Shown here: positions 26,396 through 34,949 of the stretch, piece after piece
How the letters are laid out: every line of letters starts with the position of its first letter
Position numbering within the stretch: position 1 is the first letter of the stretch
Origin: Aromatoleum anaerobium
GTDB lineage: Bacteria; Pseudomonadota; Gammaproteobacteria; Burkholderiales; Rhodocyclaceae
DNA length: 64,000 nt
Reading direction: 5' to 3'
NCBI RefSeq assembly: GCF_012910705.2
Contig: NZ_WTVG02000039.1
Span: 434,001 to 498,000, forward strand
Made by a program: the position numbers and the translations under genes
Notes under the pieces: generated by a model
What the model was told of the DNA's origin: nothing
The model's input: only the letters and a program-made list of their open reading frames with translations
Databases searched by the model: none

Positions 26396-27716
26396 ATGAC
26401 GAAGTTGCGTGCCAATAGTGCAGCGCGACGGCGGCGCTCGCCGCGCCGCCTTCATCACCGGGCAGCTGCCGATCCGCACCGGCCTCACGACCGTCGGTCT
26501 GCCCGTCTCCCGGGTCGGTCTCCACCGGCGCGATCCGACGTTGGCCGAGGTCCTCAAGACTGCGGTTTACCGCACCGGCCAGTTCGGCAAGAATCACCTC
26601 GGCGACCGCAACGAACACATGCCGACGGTGCATGGCTTCGACGAATTCTTCGGCAATCTATATCATCCACATTCCGAGTCGGAACCGAAACTGGCGATGT
26701 GGTCGAAGGATCCCGACTTCAACAGCCGACCGGCCGCGCGGCGTTCTCGACTGTGTGGCCGCGGACGACGAGGGACGCGAGAATCCGCGCTTCGGCCGAT
26801 GGGGCAGACAGCGCTGTAAGGACACCGGCCCCCTCATCACCAAGCGCATGGAGACGGTCGATGATGAGTTCGTCGGCCACACCGAGCGCTTGATTCGCAG
26901 GTCGGTCGATGCGGGCCAGCCCTTCTTCGCCTGGTTCAGCCCCACCCGGATGCATATCTACACCCATCTGAAGGAAGCATCGCGCCGACTCGCCAACGAC
27001 ATCTCGTCCGAGTTCGACGTCTTTGGCAGCGGGCTGATGGAGCACGACGGCCACGTCGGTCAGTTGCTCACCCTGCTCGACAAGCTGAAGATCGCCGACA
27101 ACACGATCGTCGTGTATACGCGGCGGATAACGGCGCGATGAGCTCTTGGTGGCCGGACAGCGGCGCGACGCCGTTCCGCGGGGAGAAGGCAACGGCCTGG
27201 GAAGGCGGGGTGCGGGTACCCATGCTCGTGCGCCGGCCGTCCGCGATCCGCGCGGGTTCGGTCTCCAACGGCGTCCAGACGCACGAGGACCTGATCACGA
27301 CCCTGGCCGCCGCGGCCGGTCAACGCGGCCTGCCGGAACGGCTGCGCGGCAGCCATCAGGTATGCATCGACGGCGTCGACAACCTCGAGCACTGGCAGGG
27401 CAAGCGGCCGTCAGCCCGGAACTCGGTAATCTATTACAACGAGAGCGAGCTCACGGCAGTGCGGATCGGCCCTTGGAAATCGCACCTGAAGACGCGAGAG
27501 GGCTTTTTCGACCATCTGCAGCCCAGCGCGTTGACCTTCAACCTGCGCATGGACCCCTACGAGCGCCACGACGGCCACAAGGCCAACGAGCTGTCGATGC
27601 GTACGGGCGTCGCCTGGGGCGGACAGGTCTATGACCTGATCGGTGCCCACATGCGCTCGCTCAAGGAATGCCCACCCCGGCAAAAGGGCGGGACGCTCGG
27701 CTTCAGGACCAACTGA
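26396..27716 (+). pseudogene. Arylsulfatase-family pseudogene
   Basis: The ATG at 26396 has a strong ribosome binding site (GAGGAG) but the frame is broken at least three times. Recognisable sulfatase parts are [72 protein letters not shown] and WEGGVRVPMLVRRPSAIRAG. The metal-binding N-terminus is deleted, and where C-x-P-S-R should provide the formylglycine the sequence reads GGARR, so the catalytic residue is gone. It may once have acted on steroid sulfates, but the substrate cannot be read from the sequence. Confidence 0.8.
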
Positions 27717-27761
27717 CGCCGACTCCGCGCCGGCCGGCTGACGGCCAGCGCGGATGCGCGC

Positions 27762-27944
27762 CTAGCGCACCGTCAGCGCACCGAAGAACTGATCGGGCGA
27801 TGCCCGCCCAACAACGATGGCGCCGGGACAGTGGTGAACGGATGCGGCGCAGGACACGACATTGTCGTGGGTGGCGGCCCCCGTGAACCATTGGAAGCCG
27901 AAGAAGGCGCACAGGGCGCCCAACACGAGCAGCTTGATCCTCAT
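27762..27944 (-). CDS. Small secreted or membrane-anchored protein, 60 aa
   Basis: A 60-residue product with an N-terminal hydrophobic segment (MRIKLLVLGALCAFFGFQWF) that may be a signal peptide or anchor, followed by a short polar domain with two Cys residues (VVSCAASVHHCPG). The ATG is preceded by a good GGAGAG ribosome binding site. A well-kept operator dyad lies 127 bp upstream at 28071. I recognise no family. The gene could be spurious, but signal-like N-terminus, binding site and operator together argue that it is real. Confidence 0.5.
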   Translation of the reverse strand: MRIKLLVLGALCAFFGFQWFTGAATHDNVVSCAASVHHCPGAIVVGRASPDQFFGALTVR

Positions 27945-28070
27945 TGTCTCTCTCCAGTCGGGCCTCTGACGGACCTCTTTACTGACCGATCCCGATCCGC
28001 CAGTCCCGCTGCGGGGCATCGGTGGCCGGTTCGATGTATGACACAACTTGCGCCGCCCGGCCGCGGCGCA

Positions 28071-28090
28071 CATCGTCCAAATGGACTATA
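28071..28090. promoter_or_regulatory. Candidate operator, dyad copy
   Basis: CATCGTCCAAATGGACTATA. The first twelve bases of the dyad are perfect, and GGAC of the right half is kept. It overlaps the last codon of the acyl-CoA ligase gene and lies 127 bp upstream of the small gene at 27944. Confidence 0.6.
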
Positions 28091-29954
28091 TCGACGTCCC
28101 CGTGGTCGCACTGAATGCAGGAAGGCCCTCGTTCTCCAGCGCATCGGCGGAATACGGCAGGTAAGTGCGCTCCGCTTCGCTGCGGACGTACAGCGGGTCA
28201 TCGAAAGCTGCCGGGTCGTAACCCTGGCGCTGCAGATCGACCTTGCGCAACTTGAAGGTGGTGGTGAGGTCGGCCGCCCGCGGCACGCGCACGAAGAGCG
28301 GCGCCGCGTAACGCGGCAGGCGCGCCTCCGCCAGCGCATAGAAGCCCGCGGGGTCGAAACGGTGGTCCTCCTGCATCACGATCGCCGCCATCCCGGCACG
28401 GCCCTCGTGCCCGGGCACCTTCACGCCATAGATGTTGATCAGCTCGGCACCGGGATAATCGGAGAGCGCATCGGCAACCTCCATCGTCGAGACGTTCTCG
28501 CTCTTCCAGCGATAGGTGTCGCCGATGCGGTCGACGAAGTAGAAGTAGCCGTCGTCGTCGTAGCGCAGCAGGTCACCCGAACTCCAGTACGCGTCGCCTT
28601 CGGCGAAGACGTTGCGCAGGATCTTCCTTTCCGTGGCCTCCGCCGAGGTATAGCCTTCGAAGCGCCCGCCCCCGATGTCCGGGTGGTCGACGATGTAGCC
28701 GATGCCCTCCCCCACCTCGCCCGGCTGGCACAGCAGGTAGAACCCGCGCGCATCGCGCACATGCTCGCCGCTTTCGAGGTCGTAGCGCACAAGACGGAAG
28801 TTGGTCTTCTCCCAATACGGCACGCGACCGCAGGAACCGATGTGGTTGTCGACGTTGATCAGATTGGTGTTCGCCTCCGTCGATCCCCAGCCCTCGAAGA
28901 TCTGGATCGGGCCGAAGCGTTCCACCCATCGCAGCCAGGATTCGGGCGTCAGACCCGCCCCCATCATGCAGCGCAGGCCATGGTCGCGGTCACGCATCAT
29001 GGCGGGCTGGTTGAGCAGATAACGGCAGATCTCGCCGATGTACTGGCACACGGTGACACCGTAGCGGCGCACGTCGTTCCAGAACTCGCGCGTACTGAAT
29101 TTCCGGCGCACGACGATCGTCGCACCCGCCTTCAGCGCGGTAGACGTGACCGAGGTCGCTGCCGCACCGTGGTAGAGCGGCAGGAAGCAGTAGAAGACGT
29201 CATTCGGGTTCGCACCGATGGTGTCGACCATCACATCGCCCGACGACATCCAGCGCATATGGCTGTAGCGCGCGGCCTTCGGCAGGCCCGTGGTGCCTGA
29301 CGTGAAGATCAGCAGGGCCGGAGTCTCCGCAGTCAGCGGCGCGCGCAGTTCGCGTGGAAAGGCGTTGCGCGGCGCGCGCTCGACCGCATCCGCGAAGTCG
29401 GAGTCGCCGGAGCGTCGCAGGCTCGCCGGGGCCGGTTTCTCGGTATCCGGCAGCAGCCATTGCATGACATCCAGGATCCCCTCCGTCGCGCCGAAATTCG
29501 CCAGGCACTCCTCGCCGATCAATACCGCCTTAGCGCCGGTCGTCTCGATCGCGTGAGCCAACGGCCTGCCACTCACCTGCGTGTTAATGAATGCTGCAAC
29601 GGCGCCGAGCTTGGCTAGGCCGAACCAGGCGAAGAAGAATTCGGGCCGGTTCTCGATCGCCATCGCGCAGACGTCCCCCGGACCCAGTCCGCGGGCGTGC
29701 ATCGCATGTGCATATTGATTAGCGCACGCATCGACTTCGGCATAGCTGAAGTGGGCATCGCCGTAAACCAGGAAAGGCCGCCGGCCTTGCACCGCCGCCT
29801 GCGCCTCGACGCGGTCGGCGATCGTGTACAGGTCGCGCGGCTTGATCAGTGCACTGCTCTGCGCGCGGCGATCCAGCTTGGCCTGGGTCTCGTCCCGCGA
29901 CACGAGGTCCATCGAAGGCTGCGATGCGTTGCGGGCCGCGATGCCGTTATCCAT
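28086..29954 (-). CDS. FATP/FadD6-type acyl-CoA synthetase
   Basis: A 622-residue adenylate-forming enzyme. The AMP-binding P-loop is [16 protein letters not shown]; later motifs are [58 protein letters not shown] with [13 protein letters not shown], all typical of very-long-chain synthetase/fatty acid transport protein relatives such as FadD6 and FadD17. It probably activates a steroid acid or long-chain acid with ATP and CoA. It is transcribed divergently from folE2, with two operator copies in the shared promoter region. ATG 29954 is the chosen start. Confidence 0.85.
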   Translation of the reverse strand: MDNGIAARNASQPSMDLVSRDETQAKLDRRAQSSALIKPRDLYTIADRVEAQAAVQGRRPFLVYGDAHFSYAEVDACANQYAHAMHARGLGPGDVCAMAIENRPEFFFAWFGLAKLGAVAAFINTQVSGRPLAHAIETTGAKAVLIGEECLANFGATEGILDVMQWLLPDTEKPAPASLRRSGDSDFADAVERAPRNAFPRELRAPLTAETPALLIFTSGTTGLPKAARYSHMRWMSSGDVMVDTIGANPNDVFYCFLPLYHGAAATSVTSTALKAGATIVVRRKFSTREFWNDVRRYGVTVCQYIGEICRYLLNQPAMMRDRDHGLRCMMGAGLTPESWLRWVERFGPIQIFEGWGSTEANTNLINVDNHIGSCGRVPYWEKTNFRLVRYDLESGEHVRDARGFYLLCQPGEVGEGIGYIVDHPDIGGGRFEGYTSAEATERKILRNVFAEGDAYWSSGDLLRYDDDGYFYFVDRIGDTYRWKSENVSTMEVADALSDYPGAELINIYGVKVPGHEGRAGMAAIVMQEDHRFDPAGFYALAEARLPRYAAPLFVRVPRAADLTTTFKLRKVDLQRQGYDPAAFDDPLYVRSEAERTYLPYSADALENEGLPAFSATTGTSI

Positions 29955-30085
29955 GCATTTGTCTCCGTTATTTCTGTTCTCTCGCCCCCTCGTGCGCTGC
30001 GATGTCACTTGGGGACAGCAGGGCCGGCGGTGTGAGACACCGGCACTCTGACGGAACCAATCATTCACCCGGCGGGAAAGTGGAA

Positions 30086-30105
30086 CATCGTCCGTTGAGA
30101 CTAAT
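30086..30105. promoter_or_regulatory. Candidate operator, dyad copy
   Basis: CATCGTCCGTTGAGACTAAT, sharing its first 19 bases with the copy at 21924. It lies 132 bp upstream of the ligase start on the ligase side of the divergent promoter region. Confidence 0.65.
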
Positions 30106-30146
30106 GCGCGTGACGGCGGCGAACCGGCCATTTGGGTTACCTGGAC

Positions 30147-30166
30147 CATCGTCTGAATGGACGATG
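30147..30166. promoter_or_regulatory. Candidate operator, dyad copy (best conserved)
   Basis: CATCGTCTGAATGGACGATG, a nearly perfect palindrome (CATCGTC paired with GACGATG). It ends 54 bp before the folE2 ATG. Confidence 0.7.
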
Positions 30167-30220
30167 ATGCGGTCGGCGCGGCAGCGGACGATTCGACCGA
30201 GCCCTCACCGGAACGACGCG

Positions 30221-31009
30221 ATGAAACTCAACGACATCCCGGATGTGCAGTCCGCACACGACGCGCGCGCGATGCCGATCGACAAGGTCGGCATCCGCTC
30301 GATCCGCCACCCGGTGCGGGTGCGCGACCGCAGCGGCCACACGCAGGGTTCCGTCGCGGTCTTCGACATGTACGTGGGCCTGCCGCAGCACTTCAAGGGC
30401 ACGCACATGTCGCGCTTTGTCGAGATCCTCAACGGGCGCGAGCACGAGATCTCGGTCGAGGCGCTGGAGCCGATGGTGCGCGACATGATCGCCCGCCTCG
30501 AGGCCCGCACCGGGCATCTCGAAATGCGCTTTCCCTTCTTCGTGAACAAGGCCGCGCCGGTGTCCGGCGTCAGCAGCCTGATGGATTACGAGGTAACGCT
30601 CACCGGCACGGTCGGCGACGATGACCGCTTCCGGCTGATCCTGAGGGTGCTGGTGCCGGTGACCAGCCTGTGCCCGTGTTCGAAGAAGATCTCCGCCTAC
30701 GGGGCGCACAACCAGCGCTCGCACGTGACGGTCACGGCAACGTTGCGCGAGCACGTGTGGATCGAGGAGATCATCGAGCTCGTCGAACGCCTCGCCTCAT
30801 GCGAGCTCTACGGTCTCCTGAAGCGCGCGGACGAGAAGCTCGTCACCGAGCGCGCCTACGACAACCCGAAGTTCGTCGAGGATACCGTCCGCGACGTCGC
30901 AGGCGCGCTGGGAGCGGACCCGCGCATCGGCCACTTCGTTGTCGAGGCCGAGAACTTCGAATCCATCCACAACCATTCCGCCTACGCCCTGATCGAGCGC
31001 ACGGCCTGA
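30221..31009 (+). CDS. folE2: GTP cyclohydrolase I type B (FolE2)
   Basis: A 262-residue FolE2/YciA-type cyclohydrolase that opens GTP to 7,8-dihydroneopterin triphosphate, the first step of folate and other pterin synthesis, without strict zinc need. The diagnostic region [20 protein letters not shown] holds the metal-site Cys; N-terminal [12 protein letters not shown] and the C-terminal [10 protein letters not shown] are also typical. It is unusual to find it inside a catabolic locus. An excellent copy of the steroid operator lies just upstream, and the gene runs convergently into the TetR gene with stop codons 2 bases apart. Confidence 0.9.
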   Translation: MKLNDIPDVQSAHDARAMPIDKVGIRSIRHPVRVRDRSGHTQGSVAVFDMYVGLPQHFKGTHMSRFVEILNGREHEISVEALEPMVRDMIARLEARTGHLEMRFPFFVNKAAPVSGVSSLMDYEVTLTGTVGDDDRFRLILRVLVPVTSLCPCSKKISAYGAHNQRSHVTVTATLREHVWIEEIIELVERLASCELYGLLKRADEKLVTERAYDNPKFVEDTVRDVAGALGADPRIGHFVVEAENFESIHNHSAYALIERTA

Positions 31010-31011
31010 GG

Positions 31012-31650
31012 TCAGTTGCGCTCGAGCACGTGACGGACCGCGTCCATCACTTCCCGCTTCAGGAGGGCGTGATCCACCTCGATGCCGCGCACGGCGCGGG
31101 CGGTGATTCCGAAAAGGATCGCGCTGATCAGTTCGTACTGCGCTGCAATCCGCGCCTCCAGGGCCTCGCCCGCCAGCCCCGCGTTGACCAGGCGCAGACT
31201 CTGGTAAGCGCTTTCGCGCGCGCGCCGGTCGAGCGCATGCACACGCGCGGAAATGCACGGATTGCGTGCGCTCTCCGCGAGAATCTCCAGACGCAGCCGC
31301 GAGTTTTCCGGATCCGCGTAATTGAGGGCGATGTCGCCCGAGCGTGCGACGATCGCGTCCACAACGTTGTGTTCGAGGCGCACCGCGTCGTGAATTTCGA
31401 GCAGGGCGTCGAGCTCCGCCTCCGCGATCGCGGTGATGATCTCTTCTTTGTTCTTGAAGTAGTAGTAGATGTGGCCGGCGCTGACGCCCGCCACCGCTGA
31501 AATGTCCGCGATGCTCGCGCCGTGGAACCCCTTGTCGCGGAAGCACTCCTCCGCCGCCTCGAGGATCTGCCGGCGGCGAGCCCCCGGCCCGCTCCCCGGC
31601 GCGTCGCCCGCTTCCGCCTGGACCAGTCCGGTGTGCGCGTCGAGCTTCAC
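31012..31650 (-). CDS. TetR-family regulator, candidate master regulator of the steroid operator
   Basis: A 212-residue TetR protein. The helix-turn-helix is clear: RRRQILEAAEECFRDKGFHG, SIADISAVAGVSAGHIYYYF and KNKEEIITAIAEAE. The C-terminal ligand domain has the general TetR_C look with no recognised subfamily. It lies 46 bp downstream of the 3-alpha-hydroxysteroid dehydrogenase gene on the same strand, so both probably share the promoter carrying the dyad at 32539; that would make it autoregulated. TetR proteins bind dyads of this spacing, and no other regulator sits as centrally among the ten copies. Effector unknown, perhaps a steroid acyl-CoA. Confidence 0.85.
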   Translation of the reverse strand: MKLDAHTGLVQAEAGDAPGSGPGARRRQILEAAEECFRDKGFHGASIADISAVAGVSAGHIYYYFKNKEEIITAIAEAELDALLEIHDAVRLEHNVVDAIVARSGDIALNYADPENSRLRLEILAESARNPCISARVHALDRRARESAYQSLRLVNAGLAGEALEARIAAQYELISAILFGITARAVRGIEVDHALLKREVMDAVRHVLERN

Positions 31651-31696
31651 GCTTACGGCAGCCTCAAGTGAACCTTCATCGCCCAGCGCGACGCAC

Positions 31697-32464
31697 TCAG
31701 AAGCGCTCCGGGCGGGTCAGCGCATCCATGCCGCCGTCGACGAACACCGCTGTGCCGTGCATGAAACTCGCCTGCTCCGACTGCATGAAACGGACCACCC
31801 GCGCGATCTCGTCGGGGCTGCCGTTGCGCCCCAGCGGCGAGACGAAGTTCCGGATTGCCTCGCCATAGCGCGCATCCGACAACGAGGCCTGCAGCAGCGG
31901 AGTCTCGACCGCGCCGGGCGCAACCACGTTCAGGCGAATGCCGCGGCGGCCCCACTCGACCGCCTTGCGGCGCGCGAACACGGTGATCGCGTACTTCGAG
32001 CCGGCGTACGCGGCCTGCGGATTGCCCAGCACGTCGGCCTGCGCCTTGGCCGCCGCTTCGTCGCGCGCGAGCATCAACTCGACCATCGGCAGCTTGTCGA
32101 TGCCGGGGTGGGCCGAAGCCACCGAACCTATCAGCAGCGCCGCGGGTTTGTCGCCGCACGCGAGGGCGTCGCCCAGGCCGTCGACCAGCTCGCTCATGCC
32201 GAAATAATTGACGGCGACGATCAGCCCACAGGAGCTCGCGGTCGGCCCCAGCCCGGCGCAGCACACCAGTCCGTCGAGCACGCCGTTGCAGGCCTCGAGC
32301 GCGGCGGCGACCGCTGCCTGCCGCCCCTCGGTGGTGGAGAGATCGGCCACGATGTCCGCATCGCGCCGGTCGATGCCGATCACGCGATGTCCGGCCTGCT
32401 GCAACTGGGCGCTGACGGCGGCCCCGATGCCCGACGCCGAGCCGGTAACGACGGTTACAGTCAT
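31697..32464 (-). CDS. hsdA: 3-alpha-hydroxysteroid dehydrogenase/carbonyl reductase
   Basis: A 255-residue SDR that I recognise as close to HsdA of Comamonas testosteroni. Shared features are VTGSASGIGAAVS, HRVIGIDRRDADIVADLSTT, CCAGLGP, GSVASAHPGIDK with catalytic Ser114, YAGSKYAITV with Tyr153 and Lys157, and the C-terminal VFVDGGMDALTRPERF. Asp32 after the second strand fits NAD(H). The enzyme interconverts 3-alpha-hydroxy and 3-oxo steroids such as androsterone and bile acids at the start of degradation. An operator dyad lies 75 bp upstream. Confidence 0.9.
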   Translation of the reverse strand: MTVTVVTGSASGIGAAVSAQLQQAGHRVIGIDRRDADIVADLSTTEGRQAAVAAALEACNGVLDGLVCCAGLGPTASSCGLIVAVNYFGMSELVDGLGDALACGDKPAALLIGSVASAHPGIDKLPMVELMLARDEAAAKAQADVLGNPQAAYAGSKYAITVFARRKAVEWGRRGIRLNVVAPGAVETPLLQASLSDARYGEAIRNFVSPLGRNGSPDEIARVVRFMQSEQASFMHGTAVFVDGGMDALTRPERF

Positions 32465-32538
32465 GCAATGCTCCTTGTGATGACGGCGATGCCGGGAACG
32501 TCCTTTGCCAGAGTATCCGGTCCCCGTCGACGCTGCGA

Positions 32539-32558
32539 CATCGTCCAGCCGGACTACG
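32539..32558. promoter_or_regulatory. Candidate operator, dyad copy
   Basis: CATCGTCCAGCCGGACTACG. Left half perfect, right half GGAC kept. It lies 75 bp upstream of hsdA and only about 45 bp before the Cache protein gene on the other strand. Confidence 0.65.
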
Positions 32559-32604
32559 AAGGCGCTCGCGGACCGCCCTACAGCTGGATCGCGCCGAGCG
32601 CTAC

Positions 32605-33330
32605 ATGCGCGAGAAGGGCGAACAGGGGTTATCGACCTTCAGCCAGGCCGGCGAATTCCAGGACGGCAACCTCTACGTCTATGTCCTCGGCATGGACGGC
32701 AAGTTCATCGCCAGCGGCGGCTCGTCGGCCGCGCTGATCGGCCGCAACGTGCGCGAGTTGACCGATTCGGACGGCCGCCCCTTCTTCCGCGAGATCCTCG
32801 ACGGCGCCAGGACCATCAAGAGCGGAACCCTCGAGTACCGCTGGTACAACCCGGTCCGCAACCGTGCCGAACCGAAGATCGCGACGTATCACGTTGTCGG
32901 CGACCGCATCCTGGTCGTAGGCTACTACGCCCCGAACGCGTCGATCGAACTCGCCAAGTCCATGCTCTGGCGCGCGGTGCATGAGCTGAAGGTGCATGGC
33001 GAACGCGCCTTCGAGCGCTTCAACAGCCTCGACGGCGGCTTCGTCCAGGACGACCTGTACGTGTTCGTCGTGGGCCTGGAGGACGAACTGGTCTATGCGC
33101 ACGGAGGGAGCCCGCGCCAGGTGGGCCGCAAGGCGGGGGAACTCGTCGACGCGAAGGGCAAGTACTTCATACGCGAGATGATCGCGCTGGCCAAGAGCAA
33201 GGGCGAGGGCGACGTGCACTATGCCTGGCGCAACCCGGCCAACCTGAAAGTGGAGAACAAGCACAGCTACATCGTGCGCGTCGGCAAGTACCTCGTCGGC
33301 GCGGGCGCCTATGCCGGATCCGTCCGGTGA
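32605..33330 (+). CDS. Tandem Cache-domain protein, probably N-terminally truncated
   Basis: A 241-residue protein with two similar single-Cache modules, one around residues 20-115 (LYVYVLGMDGKFIASGGSSA, ELTDSDGRPFFREIL) and one around 145-235 (LYVFVVGLEDELVYAHGGSP, ELVDAKGKYFIREMI). Such modules usually bind small ligands in the periplasm, yet no signal peptide precedes them. The codons before ATG 32605 still read as protein (LQLDRAERY), continuing the first helix, and then run into the operator region. I infer that the original 5' end, with its signal peptide, was lost in a rearrangement; whether the remnant is expressed is unclear. Confidence 0.6.
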   Translation: MREKGEQGLSTFSQAGEFQDGNLYVYVLGMDGKFIASGGSSAALIGRNVRELTDSDGRPFFREILDGARTIKSGTLEYRWYNPVRNRAEPKIATYHVVGDRILVVGYYAPNASIELAKSMLWRAVHELKVHGERAFERFNSLDGGFVQDDLYVFVVGLEDELVYAHGGSPRQVGRKAGELVDAKGKYFIREMIALAKSKGEGDVHYAWRNPANLKVENKHSYIVRVGKYLVGAGAYAGSVR

Positions 33331-33407
33331 GACCGTCGGAAGCCTTCGAGCAGCAGCGAGCTTCAGATCGCTATCCAGCCATACGCCAGAATCACGGAGT
33401 TGCGCTG

Positions 33408-33872
33408 ATGGCACTGCTGGGCATCGGGCTCAAGGTCGCGACCCTCCCCGTGATCGCGCTGGGGGTAGGCGTGGGTGTCGACTACGGCATCTACATCTAC
33501 GAGCGCATGCAGCACGAACTGGCCGAACACGGCTACAGCCTGCGCGAGGCCTTCTACGAGGCGATGCGCCAGCGCGGCACGGCCGCGGTCTTCACCGCCG
33601 TGACGATGTCGATCGGCGTCGGCACCTGGGCCTTCTCGGCGCTGAAGTTCCAGGCCGACATGGGCGTGCTGCTCGCCTTCATGTTCCTGGTGAACGTGCT
33701 CGGCGCGATCTTCCTGCTGCCCGCGCTCGCGTGCTGGCTCGGCGTGGGACGCCGCGAGGCGGTCAGCGCTGCGCAACCCTTGCCTGCGACAGCCGTCCGT
33801 CCCGAATCGTCGGATACGCGGATGAACCGCACTGTCGACAAGGGGGTAACGGCGCAACCCGTGCGCTCCTGA
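33408..33872 (+). pseudogene. C-terminal fragment of an RND/MMPL-family exporter
   Basis: About 150 codons that match only the end of a large RND-superfamily transporter: ALGVGVGVDYGIYIYERMQ, TAAVFTAVTMSIGVGTWAFS and GVLLAFMFLVNVLGAIFLLP form the last three transmembrane helices. The intact protein would be about 800 residues. The sequence before ATG 33408 does not look like the family, so the gene was cut by rearrangement. RND exporters of this type occur in many steroid and fatty-acid degradation loci. It lies directly after the Cache gene. Confidence 0.7.
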
Positions 33873-33896
33873 TCACCACTCGATGTAATGGAGAGC

Positions 33897-33922
33897 GGGC
33901 GCCGCCACGAGGCTGGCGCCCC
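33897..33922. terminator. Hairpin between convergent genes
   Basis: Stem GGGCGCC/GGCGCCC with an inner GCC/GGC pair, flanked by CTTTC on the plus strand and GAAAG on the other. It separates the RND fragment from the end of the convergent TetR gene and may serve both directions. Confidence 0.5.
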
Positions 33923-33924
33923 TT

Positions 33925-34632
33925 TCATTCCTCACCCGCCAGCGGGTCGGGCTCCTCCCCCTCTTCGCGCGAGTCGTTGATCGCGCGGGCAATCCGCACC
34001 AGCATCGGCACCAGCGACGGCGACTGCAGCAATTCCGGCCGCTCCTCGACGAGGGTCGCGAGGATGCTGCGCATGCCGCGGACGAGCATGAACGACGCCA
34101 GTTGAGTGTCAGGTTCGCCGACCACGTCCGCATGCTGCTTGAGCAGCATCTCCGTGCTGGCGACGAGCTGCTCGGACGTGCGCGAGCCGCGGCCGAGCCC
34201 CTGCGCACGGCCGAACTGCATGTGGCGCGCGTAGCGCTGGTAGAAGTCGCGCCCCAGCGAGTACAGGCGTGTTTCGGTGCGCACCGTGTTGCGGAACAGC
34301 GCCTGCAGCATCTCGTCGAGCGACTTGCGGTGCAGGCGGAAGAGTTCCGGTGACGCCGCCTCGGACTCCTCGTCCATCACGCGCTTGCTGATCTCGATGA
34401 GGATTGCTTCCTTGTGCGGGAAGTACTGGTAGACCGCGCCGACGGAAACGCCCGCGCGCGCGGCGATCTTGCGCGTGGTCACCGCATCGACCCCCTGGAC
34501 ACGCAGGATCTCGCTCGCCGCTTCGAGGATGGTCTCCACCGTGAAGCGCGCACGCGCCTGGGACGGCGTGGCGCGCGGTGCAGCGCTGTCGGCGCCCGCA
34601 GGCGTTGTCGCCTGCCCTGCCCCCTTGCTCAT
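33925..34632 (-). CDS. TetR-family regulator
   Basis: A 235-residue TetR protein with a disordered, Ala/Pro-rich N-terminal extension (residues 1-25) before the DNA-binding domain. Helix-turn-helix segments are FTVETILEAASEILRVQGVD, TTRKIAARAGVSVGAVYQYF and PHKEAILIEISKRVMD. The C-terminal half is longer than usual and ends in an acidic tail (EEGEEPDPLAGEE). ATG 34632 is taken as start. Its own upstream region does not contain the CATCGTCC dyad but has another short palindrome at 34715, so it probably controls a different target, perhaps the lost RND transporter. Confidence 0.8.
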   Translation of the reverse strand: MSKGAGQATTPAGADSAAPRATPSQARARFTVETILEAASEILRVQGVDAVTTRKIAARAGVSVGAVYQYFPHKEAILIEISKRVMDEESEAASPELFRLHRKSLDEMLQALFRNTVRTETRLYSLGRDFYQRYARHMQFGRAQGLGRGSRTSEQLVASTEMLLKQHADVVGEPDTQLASFMLVRGMRSILATLVEERPELLQSPSLVPMLVRIARAINDSREEGEEPDPLAGEE

Positions 34633-34949
34633 GGTGATGTCTCCCTTTCCCTCCGCTGCGGAGGCTATCCGGCCGCGCAATCTGTTCGGATTTATGCAAC
34701 GCACAAAACGTATTGCACTTCAGTGCTTTGCGAATTATAGCGGAGCACTGTTCAGCTTATTGCTCACATTTCCATGGCGCGACCACACCTGCCATACGAT
34801 TGCCCCGTACTCCAAATCGACGCTTGGCCTGCACCGCAGCGCGACGGCTTCAAGGCGACGACGGGCGAGCGTCTTCGACTCACGAACCGAACAAAGGAAA
34901 TGGTATGGACGCCTCCCGCCCCCCGTGAGCGCTGAACACGAGTTACCCA
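34633..34949. other. Intergenic region upstream of the TetR gene
   Basis: About 300 bases without a convincing gene. The first 150 are clearly less GC-rich than the surroundings and hold a short perfect dyad GCACTTCAGTGC at 34715-34726, with a related GAGCACTGTTC about 15 bases further on; these could be the TetR operator and promoter. The remainder up to the insertion sequence shows only short shadow frames. Confidence 0.4.

Noticed and set aside
28086-29954. Calling the FATP-type ligase FadD3 (HIP-CoA ligase)
   Set aside because: Its motifs follow the FadD6/FadD17 very-long-chain synthetase branch rather than FadD3, so the C/D-ring acid ligase is probably elsewhere.
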